From NCBI GenBank assembly GCA_947683625.1, contig CANTUR010001425.1:1-64000 (forward strand): DNA of 64,000 bases, read 5' to 3'. Below, piece by piece: positions 48,501 through 61,256 of this stretch; position 1 is the stretch's first letter, and every line of letters begins with the position of its first letter. Under the pieces are notes generated by a model that saw only the letters and a program-made list of their open reading frames with translations, ran no database searches and was not told where the DNA came from. The position numbers and the translations under genes are program-made. The stretch is from Mallotus nudiflorus. Lineage: Eukaryota > Streptophyta > Magnoliopsida > Malpighiales > Euphorbiaceae.

Positions 48501-50499
48501 ACTTGGGCTTCAAATGGACGTTCGTGGCGGCATCGGTTGACCCACGGGGCCCATAATATATCAGATCGAAGCTGACTCAGAGCGCTACAGTACGGGCTCT
48601 AAAGCCCATCTATAGCGATTTGTCTTTGGGCCCAAAATCCCATGTTTAGGCCCATGGATTTGATAGAGTGGGCTTGGGCACTTGGGCTTCAAATGGATGT
48701 TCGTGGCGGCATCGGTTGACCCACGGGGCCCATAATATATCAGATCGAAGCTGACTCAGAGGGCTACAGTGCGGGCTCTAAAGCTCATCTATAGCGATTT
48801 GTCTTTGGGCCCAAAAACCCATGTTTAGGCCCATGGATTTGATAGAGTGGGCTTGGGCACTTGGGCTTCAAATGGACGTTCGTGGTGGCAACGGTTGACC
48901 CACGGGGCCCATAATATATCAAATATAAGCTGACTCAGACGGCTATAGTGCGGGCTATAAAGCCCATCTATAACGATTTGTCTTTGGGCCTAAAAACCCA
49001 TGTGTAGGCCCATGGATTTGATAGAGTGGGCTTGCGCACTTGGCCTTCAAATGGACGTTCGTGGCGGCATCGGTTGACCCACGGGGCCTATAATATATCA
49101 AATCGAAGCTGACTCAGAGGGCTATAACGGGCCGCTACAAACTGGGTCTGTAGCGGGCCATCCTCGGGCCCAAATTTATTTGTTTTGGGGCCCGAAAACC
49201 ACTATGTCGGCGCATGGATTTGATTGTGGGCTTGCGCACTTGGGCATCAAATGGACGTTCGTGGCGGCATCGGTTGACCCACTGGGCCCATAATATATCA
49301 GATCGAAGCTGACTCAGAGGGCTACAGTGCGGGCTCTAAAGCCCATCTAGAGCGATTTGTCTTTGGGCCCAAAAACCCATGTTTAGGCCCATGGATTTGA
49401 TAGAGTGGGCTTGGGCACTTGGGCTTCAAATGGACGTTCGTGGTGGCATCGGTTGACCCACGGTGCCCGTAATATATCAAAAATAGGCTAACTCAGATGG
49501 CTATAGTGCGGGCTATAAAGCCCATCTATAACGATTTGTTTTTGGGCCTAAAAACCCATGTGTAGGCCCATGGATTTGATAGAGTGGGCTTGCGCACTTG
49601 GGCTTCAAATGGACGTTCGTGGCGCCTTCGGTTGACCCACGGGGCCCATAATATATCAAATCGAAGCTGACTCAGAGGGCTATAACGGGCCGCTACACAC
49701 TGGGTCTGTAGCGGGCCGTCCTCGGGCCCAAATTCCTTTGTTTTGGGGACCGAAAACCACTATGTCGGCCCATGGATTTGATTGTGGGCTTGCGCACTTG
49801 GTCTTCAAATGGACGTTCGTGGTGGCATCGGTTGAACCACGGGGCCCATAATATATCAGATCGAAGCTGACTCAGAGGGCTACAGTGCGGGCTCTAAAGC
49901 CCATCTATAGCGATTTGTCTTTGGGCCCAAAATCCCATGTTTAGGCCCATGGATTTGATAGAGTGGGCTTGGGCACTTGGGCTTCAAATGGATGTTCGTG
50001 GCGGCATCGGTTGACCCACGGGGCCCATAATATATCAGATCGAAGCTGACTCAGAGGGCTACAGTGCGGGCTCTAAAGCCCATCTATAGCGATTTGTCTT
50101 TGGGCCCAAAAACCCATGTTTAGGCCCATGGATTTGATAGAGTGGGCTTGGGCACTTGGGCTTCAAATGGACGTTCGTGGTGGCAACGGTTGACCCACGG
50201 GGCCCATAATATATCAAATATAAGCTGACTCAGATGGCTATAGTGCGGGCTATAAAGTCCATCTATAACGATTTGTCTTTGGGCCTAAAAACCCATGTGT
50301 AGGCCCATGGATTTGATAGAGTGGGCTTGCGCACTTGGGCTTCAAATGGACGTTCGTGGCGGCATCGGTTGACCCACGGGGCCCATAATATATCAAATCA
50401 AAGCTGACTCAGAGGGCTATAACGGGCCGCTACACACTGGGTCTGTAGCGGGCCGTCCTCGGGCCCAAATTCCTTTGTTTTGGGGCCCGAAAACCACTA

Positions 50500-50676
50500 T
50501 GTCGGCCCATGGATTTGATTGTGGGCTTGCGCACTTGGGCTTCAAATGGACGTTCGTGGCGGCATCGGTTGACCCACGGGGCCCATAATATATCAAATAT
50601 AAGCTGACTCAGACGGCTATAGTGCGGGCTATAAAGCCCATCTATAACGATTTGTCTTTGGGCCTAAAAACCCATG
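50500..50676 (+). repeat. T4/T2 chimeric monomer, third copy, 177 bp
   Basis: The T4 left half and T2 right half are as at 37742-37918. It sits at the same place in the second 5.98 kb unit as 44519-44696 does in the first, confirming that the chimera was copied with the unit and not made anew. Confidence 0.83.
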
Positions 50677-51213
50677 TGTAGGCCCATGGATTTGATAGAG
50701 TGGGGTTGCGTACTTGGGCTTCAAATGGACGTTCGTGGCGGCATCGGTTGACCCACGGGGCCCATAATATATCAGATCGAAGCTGACTCAGACGGCTATA
50801 GTGCGGGCTATAAAGCCCATCTATAACGATTTGTCTTTGGGCCTAAAAACCCATGTGTAGGCCCATGGATTTGATAGAGTGGGGTTGCGTACTTGGGCTT
50901 CAAATGGACGTTCGTGGCGGCATCGATTGACCCACGGGGCCCATAATATATCAGATCGAAGCTGACTCAGAGGGCTACAGTGCGGGCTCTAAAGCCCATC
51001 TATAGCGATTTGTCTTTGGGCCCAAAAACCCATGTTTAGGCCCATGGATTTGATAGAGTGGGCTTGGGCACTTGGGCTTCAAATGGACGTTCGTGGTGGC
51101 AACGGTTGACCCACGGGGCCCATAATATATCAAATATAAGCTGACTCAGATGGCTATAGTGCGGGCTATAAAGTCCATCTATAACAATTTGTCTTTGGGC
51201 CTAAAAACCCATG

Positions 51214-51494
51214 TGTAGGCCCACGAATTTGATAGAGTGGGCTTGCGCACTTGGGCTTCAAATGGACGTTCGTGGCGGCATCGGTTGACCCACGGGGCCC
51301 ATAATATATCAAATCGAAGCTGACTCAGAGGGCTATAACGGGCCGCTACAAACTGCGTCTGTAGCGGGCCTTCGTGGCGGCATCGGTTGACCCACGGGGC
51401 CCATAATATATCAGATCGAAGCTGACTCAGAGGGCTACAGTGCGGGCTCTAAAGCCCATCTATAGCGATTTGTCTTTGGGCCCAAAAACCCATG
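51214..51494 (+). repeat. Fused T3/T4 monomer, 281 bp (third copy)
   Basis: The junction gcgggcc/ttcgtggcgg is at 51370/51371, exactly 5979 bp from the copy at 45391. Flanking subtypes are identical as well, including the upstream cccacgaatttg and the downstream gcactcgggcttc and cgtgggtggcaacgg. Confidence 0.88.
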
Positions 51495-54064
51495 TTTAGG
51501 CCCATGGATTTGATAGAGTGGGCTTGGGCACTCGGGCTTCAAATGGACGTTCGTGGGTGGCAACGGTTGACCTACGGGGCCCATAATATATCAAATATAA
51601 GCTGACTCACACGGCTATAGTGCGGGCTATAAAGTCCATCTATAACGATTTGTCTTTGGGCCTAAAAACCCATGTGTAGGCCCATGGATTTGATAGAGTG
51701 GGCTTGCGCACTTGGGCTTCAAATGGACGTTCGTGGCGGCATCGGTTGACCCACGGGGCCCATAATATATCAAATCGAAGCTGACTCAGAGGGCTATAAC
51801 GGGCCGCTACAAACTGTGTCTGTAGCGGGCCGTCCTCGGGCCCAAATTCCTTTGTTTTGGGGCCCGAAAACCACTATGTCGGCCCATGGATTTGATTGTG
51901 GGCTTGCGCACTTGGGCTTCAAATGGACGTTCGTGGCGGCATCGGTTGACCCACGGGGCCCATAATATATCAGATCGAAGCTGACTCAGAGGGCTACAGT
52001 GCGGGCTCTAAAGCCCATCTATAGCGAATTGTCTTTGGGCCCAAAATCCCATGTTTAGGCCCATGGATTTGATAGAGTGGGCTTGGCCACTTGGGTTTCA
52101 AATGGACGTTCGTGGTGACATCGGTTGACCCACGGGGCCCATAATATATCAAATATAAGCTGACTCAGACGGCTATAGTGTGGGCTATAAAGCCCATCTA
52201 TAACGATTTGTCTTTGGGCCTAAAAACCCATGTGTAGGCCCATGGATTTGATAGAGTGGGGTTGCGTACTTGGGCTTCAAATGGACGTTCGTGGCGGCAT
52301 CGGTTGACCCACGGGGCCCATAATATATCAGATCGAAGCTGACTCAGAGGGCTACAGTGCGGGCTCTAAAGCCCATCTATAGCGATTTGTCTTTGGGCCC
52401 AAAATCCCATGTTTAGGCCCATGGATTTGATAGAGTGGGCTTGGGCAATTGGGCTTGAAATGGATGTTCGTGGCGGCATCGGTTGATCCACAGGGCCCAT
52501 AATATATCAGATAGAAGCTGACTCAGAGGGCTACAGTGCGGGCTCTAAAGCCCATCTAGAGCGATTTGTCTTTGGGCCCAAAAACCCATGTTTAGGCCCA
52601 TGGATTTGATAGAGTGGGCTTGGGCACTTGGGCTTCAAATGGACGTTCGTGGTGGCATCGGTTGACCCACGGGGCCCATAATATATCAAATATAAGCTGA
52701 CTCAGACGGCTATAGTGCGGGCTATAAAGCCCATCTATAACGATTTGTCTTTGGGCCTAAAAACCCATGTGTAGGCCCATGGATTTGATAGAGTGGGCTT
52801 GCGCACTTGGGCTTCAAATGGACATTCGTGGCGCCTTTGGTTGACCCACGGGGCCCATAATATATCAAATCGAAGCTGACTCAGAGGGCTATAACGGGCC
52901 GCTACAAACTACATCTGTAGCGGGCCGTCCTCGGGCCCAAATTCCTTTGTTTTGGGGCGCGAAAACCACTATTTCGGCCCATGGATTTGATTGTGGGCTT
53001 GCGTACTTGGGCTTCAAATGGACGTTCGTGGCGGCATCGGTTGACTCACGGGGCCCATAATATATCAGATCGAAGCTGACTCAGAGGGCTACAGTGCGGG
53101 CTCTAAAGCCCATCTATAGCGATTTGTCTTTGGGCCCAAAATCCCATGTTTAGGCCCATGGATTTGATAGAGTGGGCTTGGGCACTCGGGCTTCAAATGG
53201 ATGTTCGTGGCGGCATCGGTTGACCCACGGGACCCATAATATATCAGATCGAAGCTGACTCAGAGGGCTACAGTGCGGGCTCTAAAGCCCATCTATAGCG
53301 ATTTGTCTTTGGGCCCAAAAACCCATGTGTAGGCCCATGGATTTGATAGAGTGGGCTTGGGCACTTGGGCTTCAAATGGACGTTCGTGGTGGCAACGGTT
53401 GACCCACGGGGCCCATAATATATCAAATATAAGCTGACTCAGACGGCTATAGTACGGGCTATAAAGTCCATCTATAACGATTTGTCTTTGGGCCTAAAAA
53501 CCCATGTGTAGGCCCATGGATTTGATAGAGTGCGCTTGCGCACTTGGGCTTCAAATGGACGTTCGTGGCGGCATCGGTTGACCCACGGGGCCCATAATAT
53601 ATCAAATCGAAGCTGACTCAGAGGGCTATAACGGGCCACTACAAACTGCTTCTGTAGCGGGCCGTCCTCGGGCCCAAATTCCTTTGTTTTGGGGCCCGAA
53701 AACCACTATGTCGGCCCATGGATTTGATTATGGGCTTGCGCACTTGGGCTTCAAATGGACGTTCGTGGCGGCATCGGTTGACCCACGAGGCCTATAATAT
53801 ATCAGATCGAAGCTGACTCAGAGGGCTACAGTGTGGGCTCTAAAGCCCATCTATAGCGATTTGTCTTTGGGCCAAAAATCCCATGTTTAGGCCCATGGAT
53901 TTGATAGAGTGGGCTTGGGCACTTGGGCTTCAAATGGATGTTCGTGGCGGCATCGGTTGACCCACGGGGCCCATAATATATCAGATCGAAGCTGACTCAG
54001 AGGGCTACAGTGCTGGCTCTAAAGCCCATCTATAGCGATTTGTCTTTGGGCCTAAAAACCCATG

Positions 54065-55917
54065 TTTAGGCCCATGGATTTGATAGAGTGGGCTTGGGCA
54101 CTTGGGCTTCAAATGGACGTTCGTGGTGGCATCGGTTGACCCACGGGGCCCATAATATATCAAATATAAGCTGACTCAGACGGCTATAGTGCGGGCTATA
54201 ATGCCCATCTATAACGATTTGTCTTTGGGCCTAAAAACCCATGTGTAGGCCCATGGATTTGATAGAGTGGGCTTGCGCACTTGGGCTTCAAATGGACGTT
54301 CGTGGCGGCATCGGTTGACGCACGGGGCTCATAATATATCAAATCGAAGCTGACTCAGAGGGCTATAACAGGCCGCTACAAATTGGGATTGTAGCGGGCC
54401 GTCCTCGGGCCCAAATTCCTTTGTTTTGGGGCCCGAAAACCACTATTTCGGCCCATGGATTTGATTGTGGGCTTGCGCACTTGGGCTTCAAATGGACGTT
54501 CGTGGCGGCATCGGTTGACCCACGGGGCCCATAATATATCAGATCGAAGCTGACTCAGAGCGCTACAGTACGGGCTCTAAAGCCCATCTATAGCGATTTG
54601 TCTTTGGGCCCAAAATCCCATGTTTAGGCCCATGGATTTGATAGAGTGGGCTTGGGCACTTGGGCTTCAAATGGATGTTCGTGGCGGCATCGGTTGACCC
54701 ACGGGGCCCATAATATATCAGATCGAAGCTGACTCAGAGGGCTACAGTGCGGGGTCTAAAGCTCATCTATAGCGATTTGTCTTTGGGCCCAAAAACCCAT
54801 GTTTAGGCCCATGGATTTGATAGAGTGGGCTTGGGCACTTGGGCTTCAAATGGACGTTCGTGGTGGCAATGGTTGACCCACGGGGCCCATAATATATCAA
54901 ATATAAGCTGACTCAGACGGCTATAGTGCGGGCTATAATGCCCATCTATAACGATTTGTCTTTGGGCCTAAAAAGCCATGTGTAGGCCCATGGATTTGAT
55001 AGAGTGGGCTTGCGCACTTGGCCTTCAAATGGACGTTCGTGGCGGCATCGGTTGACCCACGGGGCCTATAATATATCAAATCGAAGCTGACTCAGAGGGC
55101 TATAACGGGCCGCTACAAACTGGGTCTGTAGCGGGCCGTCCTCGGGCCCAAATTTATTTGTTTTGGGGCCCGAAAACCACTATGTCGGCGCATGGATTTG
55201 ATTGTGGGCTTGCGCACTTGGGCTTCAAATGGACGTTCGTGGCGGTATCGGTTGACCCACGGGGTCCATAATATATCAGATCGAAGCTGACTCAGAGGGC
55301 TACAGTGCGGGCTCTAAAGCCCATCTAGAGCGATTTGTCTTTGGGCCCAAAAACCCATGTTTAGGCCCATGGATTTGATAGAGTGGGCTTGGGCACTTGG
55401 GCTTCAAATGGACGTTCGTGGTGGCATCGGTTGACCCACGGGGCCCTTAATATATCAAATATAAGCTGACCCAGACGGCTATAGTGCGGGCTATAAAGCC
55501 CATCTATAACGATTTGTCTTTGGGCCTAAAAACCCATGTGTAGGCCCATGGATTTGATAGAGTGGGCTTGCGCACTTGGGCTTCAAATGGACGTTCGTGG
55601 CGCCTTCGGTTGACCCACGGGACCCATAATATATCAAATCGAAGCTGACTCAGAGGGCTATAACGGGCCGCAACAAACTGTGTCTGTAGCGAGCCGTCCT
55701 CGGGCCCAAATTCCTTTGTTTTGGGGCCCGAAAACCACTATTTCGGCCCGTGGATTTGATTGTGGGCTTGCGCACTTGGGCTTCAAATGGACGTTCGTGG
55801 CGGCATCGGTTGACCCACGGGGCCCATAATATATCAGATCAAAGCTGACTCAGAGGGCTACAGTGCGGGCTCTAAAGCCCATCTAGAGCGATTTGTCTTT
55901 GGGCCCAAAAACCCATG
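54065..55917 (+). repeat. 1853 bp HOR unit (10 monomers), copy 1
   Basis: There are three T3-T4 pairs and four 179 bp monomers (3 x 379 + 4 x 179 = 1853). The T3 types in order are aacaggccgctacaaattggg (54363), cggggcctataat with aaatttatttg (55100), and gcgccttcgg with ccgcaacaaac (55658). The same three follow 1853 bp later. The left end overlaps the tail of the 5.98 kb unit. Confidence 0.85.
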
Positions 55918-57770
55918 TTTAGGCCCATGGATTTGATAGAGTGGGCTTGGGCACTTGGGCTTCAAATGGACGTTCGTGGTGGCATCGGTTGACCCACGGG
56001 GCCCATAATATATCAAATATAAGCTGACTCAGACGGCTATAGTGCGGGCTATAAAGCCCATCTATAACGATTTGTCTTTGGGCCTAAAAACCCATGTGTA
56101 GGCCCATGGATTTGATAGAGTGGGCTTGCGCACTTGGGGTTCAAATGGACGTTCGTGGCGGCATCGGTTGACCCACGGGGCTCATAATATATCAAATCGA
56201 AGCTGACTCAGAGGGCTATAACAGGCCGCTACAAATTGGGACTGTAGCGGGCCGTCCTCGGGCCCAAATTCCTTTGTTTTGGGGCCCGAAAACCACTATT
56301 TCGGCCCATGGATTTGATTGTGGGCTTGCGCACTTGGGCTTCAAATGGACGTTCGTGGCGGCATCGGTTGACCCACGGGGCCCATAATATATCAGATCGA
56401 AGCTGACTCAGAGCGCTACAGTACGGGCTCTAAAGCCCATCTATAGCGATTTGTCTTTAGGCCCAAAATCCCATGTTTAGGCCCATGGATTTGATAGAGT
56501 GGGCTTGGGCACTTGGGCTTCAAATGGATGTTCGTGGCGGCATCGGTTGACCCACGGGGCCCATAATATATCAGATCGAAGCTGACTCAGAGGGCTACAG
56601 TGCGGGCTCTAAAGCTCATCTATAGCGATTTGTCTTTGGGCCCAAAAACCCATGTTTAGGCCCATGGATTTGATAGAGTGGGCTTGGGCACTTGGGCTTC
56701 AAATGGACGTTCGTGGTGGCAACGGTTGACCCACGGGGCCCATAATATATCAAATATAAGCTGACTCAGACGGCTATAGTGCGGGCTATAAAGCCCATCT
56801 ATAACGATTTGTCTTTGGGCCTAAAAACCCATGTGTAGGCCCATGGATTTGATAGAGTGGGCTTGCGCACTTGGGCTTCAAATGGACGTTCGTGGCGGCA
56901 TCGGTTGACCCACGGGGCCTATAATATATCAAATCGAAGCTGACTCAGAGGGCTATAACGGGCCGCTACAAACTGGGTCTGTAGCGGGCCGTCCTCGGGC
57001 CCAAATTTATTTGTTTTGGGGCCCGAAAACCACTATGTCGGCGCATGGATTTGATTGTGGGCTTGCGCACTTGGGCTTCAAATGGACGTTCGTGGCGGCA
57101 TCGGTTGACCCACGGGGTCCATAATATATCAGATCGAAGCTGACTCAGAGGGCTACAGTGCGGGCTCTAAAGCCCATCTAGAGCGATTTGTCTTTGGGCC
57201 CAAAAACCCATGTTTAGGCCCATGGATTTGATAGAGTGGGCTTGGGCACTTGGGCTTCAAATGGACGTTCGTGGTGGCATCGGTTGACCCACGGGGCCCT
57301 TAATATATCAAATATAAGCTGACTCAGACGGCTATAGTGCGGGCTATAAAGCCCATCTATAACGATTTGTCTTTGGGCCTAAAAACCCATGTGTAGGCCC
57401 ATGGATTTGATAGAGTGGGCTTGCGCACTTGGGCTTCAAATGGACGTTCGTGGCGCCTTCGGTTGACCCACGGGGCCCATAATATATCAAATCGAAGCTG
57501 ACTCAGAGGGCTATAACGGGCCGCAACAAACTTTGTCTGTAGCGGGCCGTCCTCAGGCCCAAATTCCTTTGTTTTGGGGCCCGAAAACCACTATTTCGGC
57601 CCGTGGATTTGATTGTGGGCTTGCGCACTTGGGCTTCAAATGGACGTTCGTGGCGGCATCGGTTGACCCACGGGGCCCATAATATATCAGATCAAAGCTG
57701 ACTCAGAGGGCTACAGTGCGGGCTCTAAAGCCCATCTAGAGCGATTTGTCTTTGGGCCCAAAAACCCATG
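55918..57770 (+). repeat. 1853 bp HOR unit (10 monomers), copy 2
   Basis: T3 tails at about 56216, 56953 and 57513 repeat the order of copy 1. The rare ccgcaacaaac variant, which disrupts one arm of stem-loop 1 (gcaaca for gctaca), is present in both copies. The right part is shared with the 2390 bp unit. Confidence 0.85.
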
Positions 57771-58865
57771 TTTAGGCCCATGGATTTGATAGAGTGGGCT
57801 TGGGCACTTGGGCTTCAAATGGACGTTCGTGGTGGCATCGGTTGACCCACGGGGCCCGTAATATATCAAAAATAAGCTGACTCAGATGGCTATAGTGCGG
57901 GCTATAAAGCCCATCTATAACGATTTGTCTTTGGGCCTAAAAACCCATGTGTAGGCCCATGGATTTGATAGAGTGGGTTTGCGCACTTGGGCTTCAAATG
58001 GACGTTCGTGGCGCCTTCGGTTGACCCACGGGGCCCATAATATATCAAATCGAAGCTGACTCAGAGGGCTATAACGGGCCGCTACACACTGGGTCTGTAG
58101 CGGGCCGTCCTCGGGCCCAAATTCCTTTGTTTTGGGGCCCGAAAACCACTATGTCGGCCCATGGATTTGATTGTGGGCTTGCGCACTTGGGCTTCAAATG
58201 GACGTTCGTGGCGGCATCGGTTGAACCACGGGGCCCATAATATATCAGATCGAAGCTGACTCAGAGGGCTACAGTGCGGGCTCTAAAGCCCATCTATAGC
58301 GATTTGTCTTTGGGCCCAAAATCCCATGTTTAGGCCCATGGATTTGATAGAGTGGGCTTGGGCACTTGGGCTTCAAATGGATGTTCGTGGCGGCATCGGT
58401 TGACCCACGGGGCCCATAATATATCAGATCGAAGCTGACTCAGAGGGCTACAGTGCGGGCTCTAAAGCCCATCTATAGCGATTTGTCTTTGGGCCCAAAA
58501 ACCCATGTTTAGGCCCATGGATTTGATAGAGTGGGCTTGGGCACTTGGGCTTCAAATGGACGTTCGTGGTGGCAACGGTTGACCCACGGGGCCCATAATA
58601 TATCAAATATAAGTTGACTCAGACGGCTATAGTGCGGGCTATAAAGTCCATCTATAACGATTTGTCTTTGGGCCTAAAAACCCATGTGTAGGCCCATGGA
58701 TTTGATAGAGTGGGCTTGCGCACTTGGGCTTCAAATGGACGTTCGTGGCGGCATCGGTTGACCCACGAGGCCTATAATATATCAGATCGAAGCTGACTCA
58801 GAGGGCTACAGTGTGGGCTCTAAAGCCCATCTATAGCGATTTGTCTTTGGGCCCAAAATCCCATG
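56476..58865 (+). repeat. 2390 bp HOR unit (13 monomers), copy 1
   Basis: There are three T3-T4 pairs and seven 179 bp monomers (3 x 379 + 7 x 179 = 2390), with T3 spacing 558, 558, 1274. T3 types in order are aaatttatttg, ccgcaacaaac, and gcgccttcgg with ctacacactggg. Copy 2 follows directly. Confidence 0.86.
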
Positions 58866-61256
58866 TTTAGGCCCATGGATTTGATAGAGTGGGCTTGGGC
58901 ACTTGGGCTTCAAATGGATGTTCGTGGCGGCATCGGTTGACCCACGGGGCCCATAATATATCAGATCGAAGCTGACTCAGAGGGCTACAGTGCGGGCTCT
59001 AAAGCCCATCTATAGCGATTTGTCTTTGGGCCCAAAAACCCATGTTTAGGCCCATGGATTTGATAGAGTGGGCTTGGGCACTTGGGCTTCAAATGGACGT
59101 TCGTGGTGGCATCGGTTGACCCACGGGGCCCATAATATATCAAATATAAGCTGACTCAGACGGCTATAGTGCGGGCTATAAAGCCCATCTATAACGATTT
59201 GTCTTTGGGCCTAAAAACCCATGTGTAGGCCCATGGATTTGATAGAGTGGGCTTGCGCACTTGGGCTTCAAATGGACGTTCGTGGCGGCATCGGTTGACC
59301 CACGGGGCCTATAATATATCAAATCGAAGCTGACTCAGAGGGCTATAACGGGCTGCTACAAACTGGGTCTGTAGCGGGCCGTCCTCGGGCCCAAATTTAT
59401 TTGTTTTGGGGCCCGAAAACCACTATGTCGGCGCATGGATTTGATTGTGGGCTTGCGCACTTGGGCTTCAAATGGACGTTCGTGGCGGCATCGGTTGACC
59501 CACGGGGTCCATAATATATCAGATCGAAGCTGACTCAGAGGGCTACAGTGCGGGCTCTAAAGCCCATCTAGAGCGATTTGTCTTTGGGCCCAAAAACCCA
59601 TGTTTAGGCCCATGGATTTGATAGAGTGGGCTTGGGCACTTGGGCTTCAAATGGACGTTCGTGGTGGCATCGGTTGACCCACGGGGCCCTTAATATATCA
59701 AATATAAGCTGACTCAGACGGCTATAGTGCGGGCTATAAAGCCCATCTATAACGATTTGTCTTTGGGCCTAAAAACCCATGTGTAGGCCCATGGATTTGA
59801 TAGAGTGGGCTTGCGCACTTGGGCTTCAAATGGACGTTCGTGGCGCCTTCGGTTGACCCACGGGGCCCATAATATATCAAATCGAAGCTGACTCAGAGGG
59901 CTATAACGAGCCGCAACAAACTGTGTCTGTAGCGGGCCGTCCTCGGGCCCAAATTCCTTTGTTTTGGGGCCCGAAAACCACTATTTCGGCCCGTGGATTT
60001 GATTGTGGGCTTGCGCACTTGGGCTTCAAATGGACGTTCGTGGCGGCATCGGTTGACCCACGGGGCCCATAATATATCAGATCAAAGCTGACTCAGAGGG
60101 CTACAGTGCGGGCTCTAAAGCCCATCTAGAGCGATTTGTCTTTGGGCCCAAAAACCCATGTTTAGGCCCATGGATTTGATAGAGTGGGCTTGGGCACTTG
60201 GGCTTCAAATGGACGTTCGTGGTGGCATCGGTTGACCCACGGGGCCTGTAATATATCAAAAATAAGCTGACTCAGATGGCTATAGTGCGGGCTATAAAGC
60301 CCATCTATAACGATTTGTCTTTGGGCCTAAAAACCCATGTGTAGGCCCATGGATTTGATAGAGTGGGCTTGCGCACTTGGGCTTCAAATGGACGTTCGTG
60401 GCGCCTTCGGTTGACCCACGGGGCCCATAATATATCAAATCGAAGCTGACTCAGAGGGCTATAACGGGCCCGCTACACACTGGGTCTGTAGCGGGCCGTC
60501 CTCGGGCCCAAATTCCTTTGTTTTGGGGCCCGAAAACCACTATGTCGGCCCATGGATTTGATTGTGGGCTTGCGCACTTGGGCTTCAAATTCACGTTCGT
60601 GGCGGCATCGGTTGAACCACGGGGCCCATAATATATCAGATCAAAGCTGACTCAGAGGGCTACAGTGCGGGCTCTAAAGCCCATCTATAGCGATTTGTCT
60701 TTGGGCCCAAAATCCCATGTTTAGGCCCATGGATTTGATAGAGTGGGCTTGGGCACTTGGGCTTCAAATGGATGTTCGTGGCGGCATCGGTTGACCCACG
60801 GGGCCCATAATATATCAGATCGAAGCTGACTCAGAGGGCTACAGTGCGGGCTCTAAAGCCCATCTATAGCGATTTGTCTTTGGGCCCAAAAACCCATGTT
60901 TAGGCCCATGGATTTGATAGAGTGGGCTTGGGCACTTGGGCTTCAAATGGATGTTCGTGGTGGCAACGGTTGACCCACGGGGCCCATAATATATCAAATA
61001 TAAGCTGACTCAGACGGCTATAGTGCGGGCTATAAAGTCCATCTATAACGATTTGTCTTTGGGCCTAAAAACCCATGTGTAGGCCCATGGATTTGATAGA
61101 GTGGGCTTGCGCACTTGGGCTTCAAATGGACGTTCGTGGCGGCATCGGTTGACCCACGAGGCCTATAATATATCAGATCGAAGCTGACTCAGAGGGCTAC
61201 AGTGTGGGCTCTAAAGCCCATCTATAGCGATTTGTCTTTGGGCCCAAAATCCCATG
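58866..61256 (+). repeat. 2390 bp HOR unit (13 monomers), copy 2 (2391 bp)
   Basis: T3 tails at about 59343, 59903 and 60462 repeat copy 1. It is one base longer because of an extra c in acgggcccgctac near 60469. A private aaattcacgttcg near 60590 replaces aaatggacgttcg. A further partial repeat of about 500 bp follows before the order changes. Confidence 0.85.

Larger units (their letters stand above)
42658..48644 (+). repeat. 5.98 kb HOR unit, copy 1 (5987 bp)
   Basis: Eight T3 tails (about 43135, 43696, 44436, 45356 fused, 45816, 46911, 47649, 48385) recur in the next copy with the same subtypes. Clean right-hand markers, cccacgaatttgatag (45241) and the fused junction (45391), are 5979 bp from their partners. 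The left part is 8 bp longer than its partner, the net effect of twelve homopolymer-length changes between about 42.91 and 44.78 kb. One further extra g lies near 46690. Confidence 0.87.
48645..54622 (+). repeat. 5.98 kb HOR unit, copy 2 (5978 bp)
   Basis: This contains the same eight T3 types in the same order as copy 1, including the fused T3/T4 at 51214-51494, the T4/T2 chimera at 50500-50676 and the paired gtggggttgcgtac monomers. Private changes include cgtggtgacatcgg near 52117, aaactacatctg near 52909, ggggcgcgaaaa near 52965 and gtgcgcttgcgc near 53532. Right of about 55.2 kb the register is lost. Confidence 0.88.
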
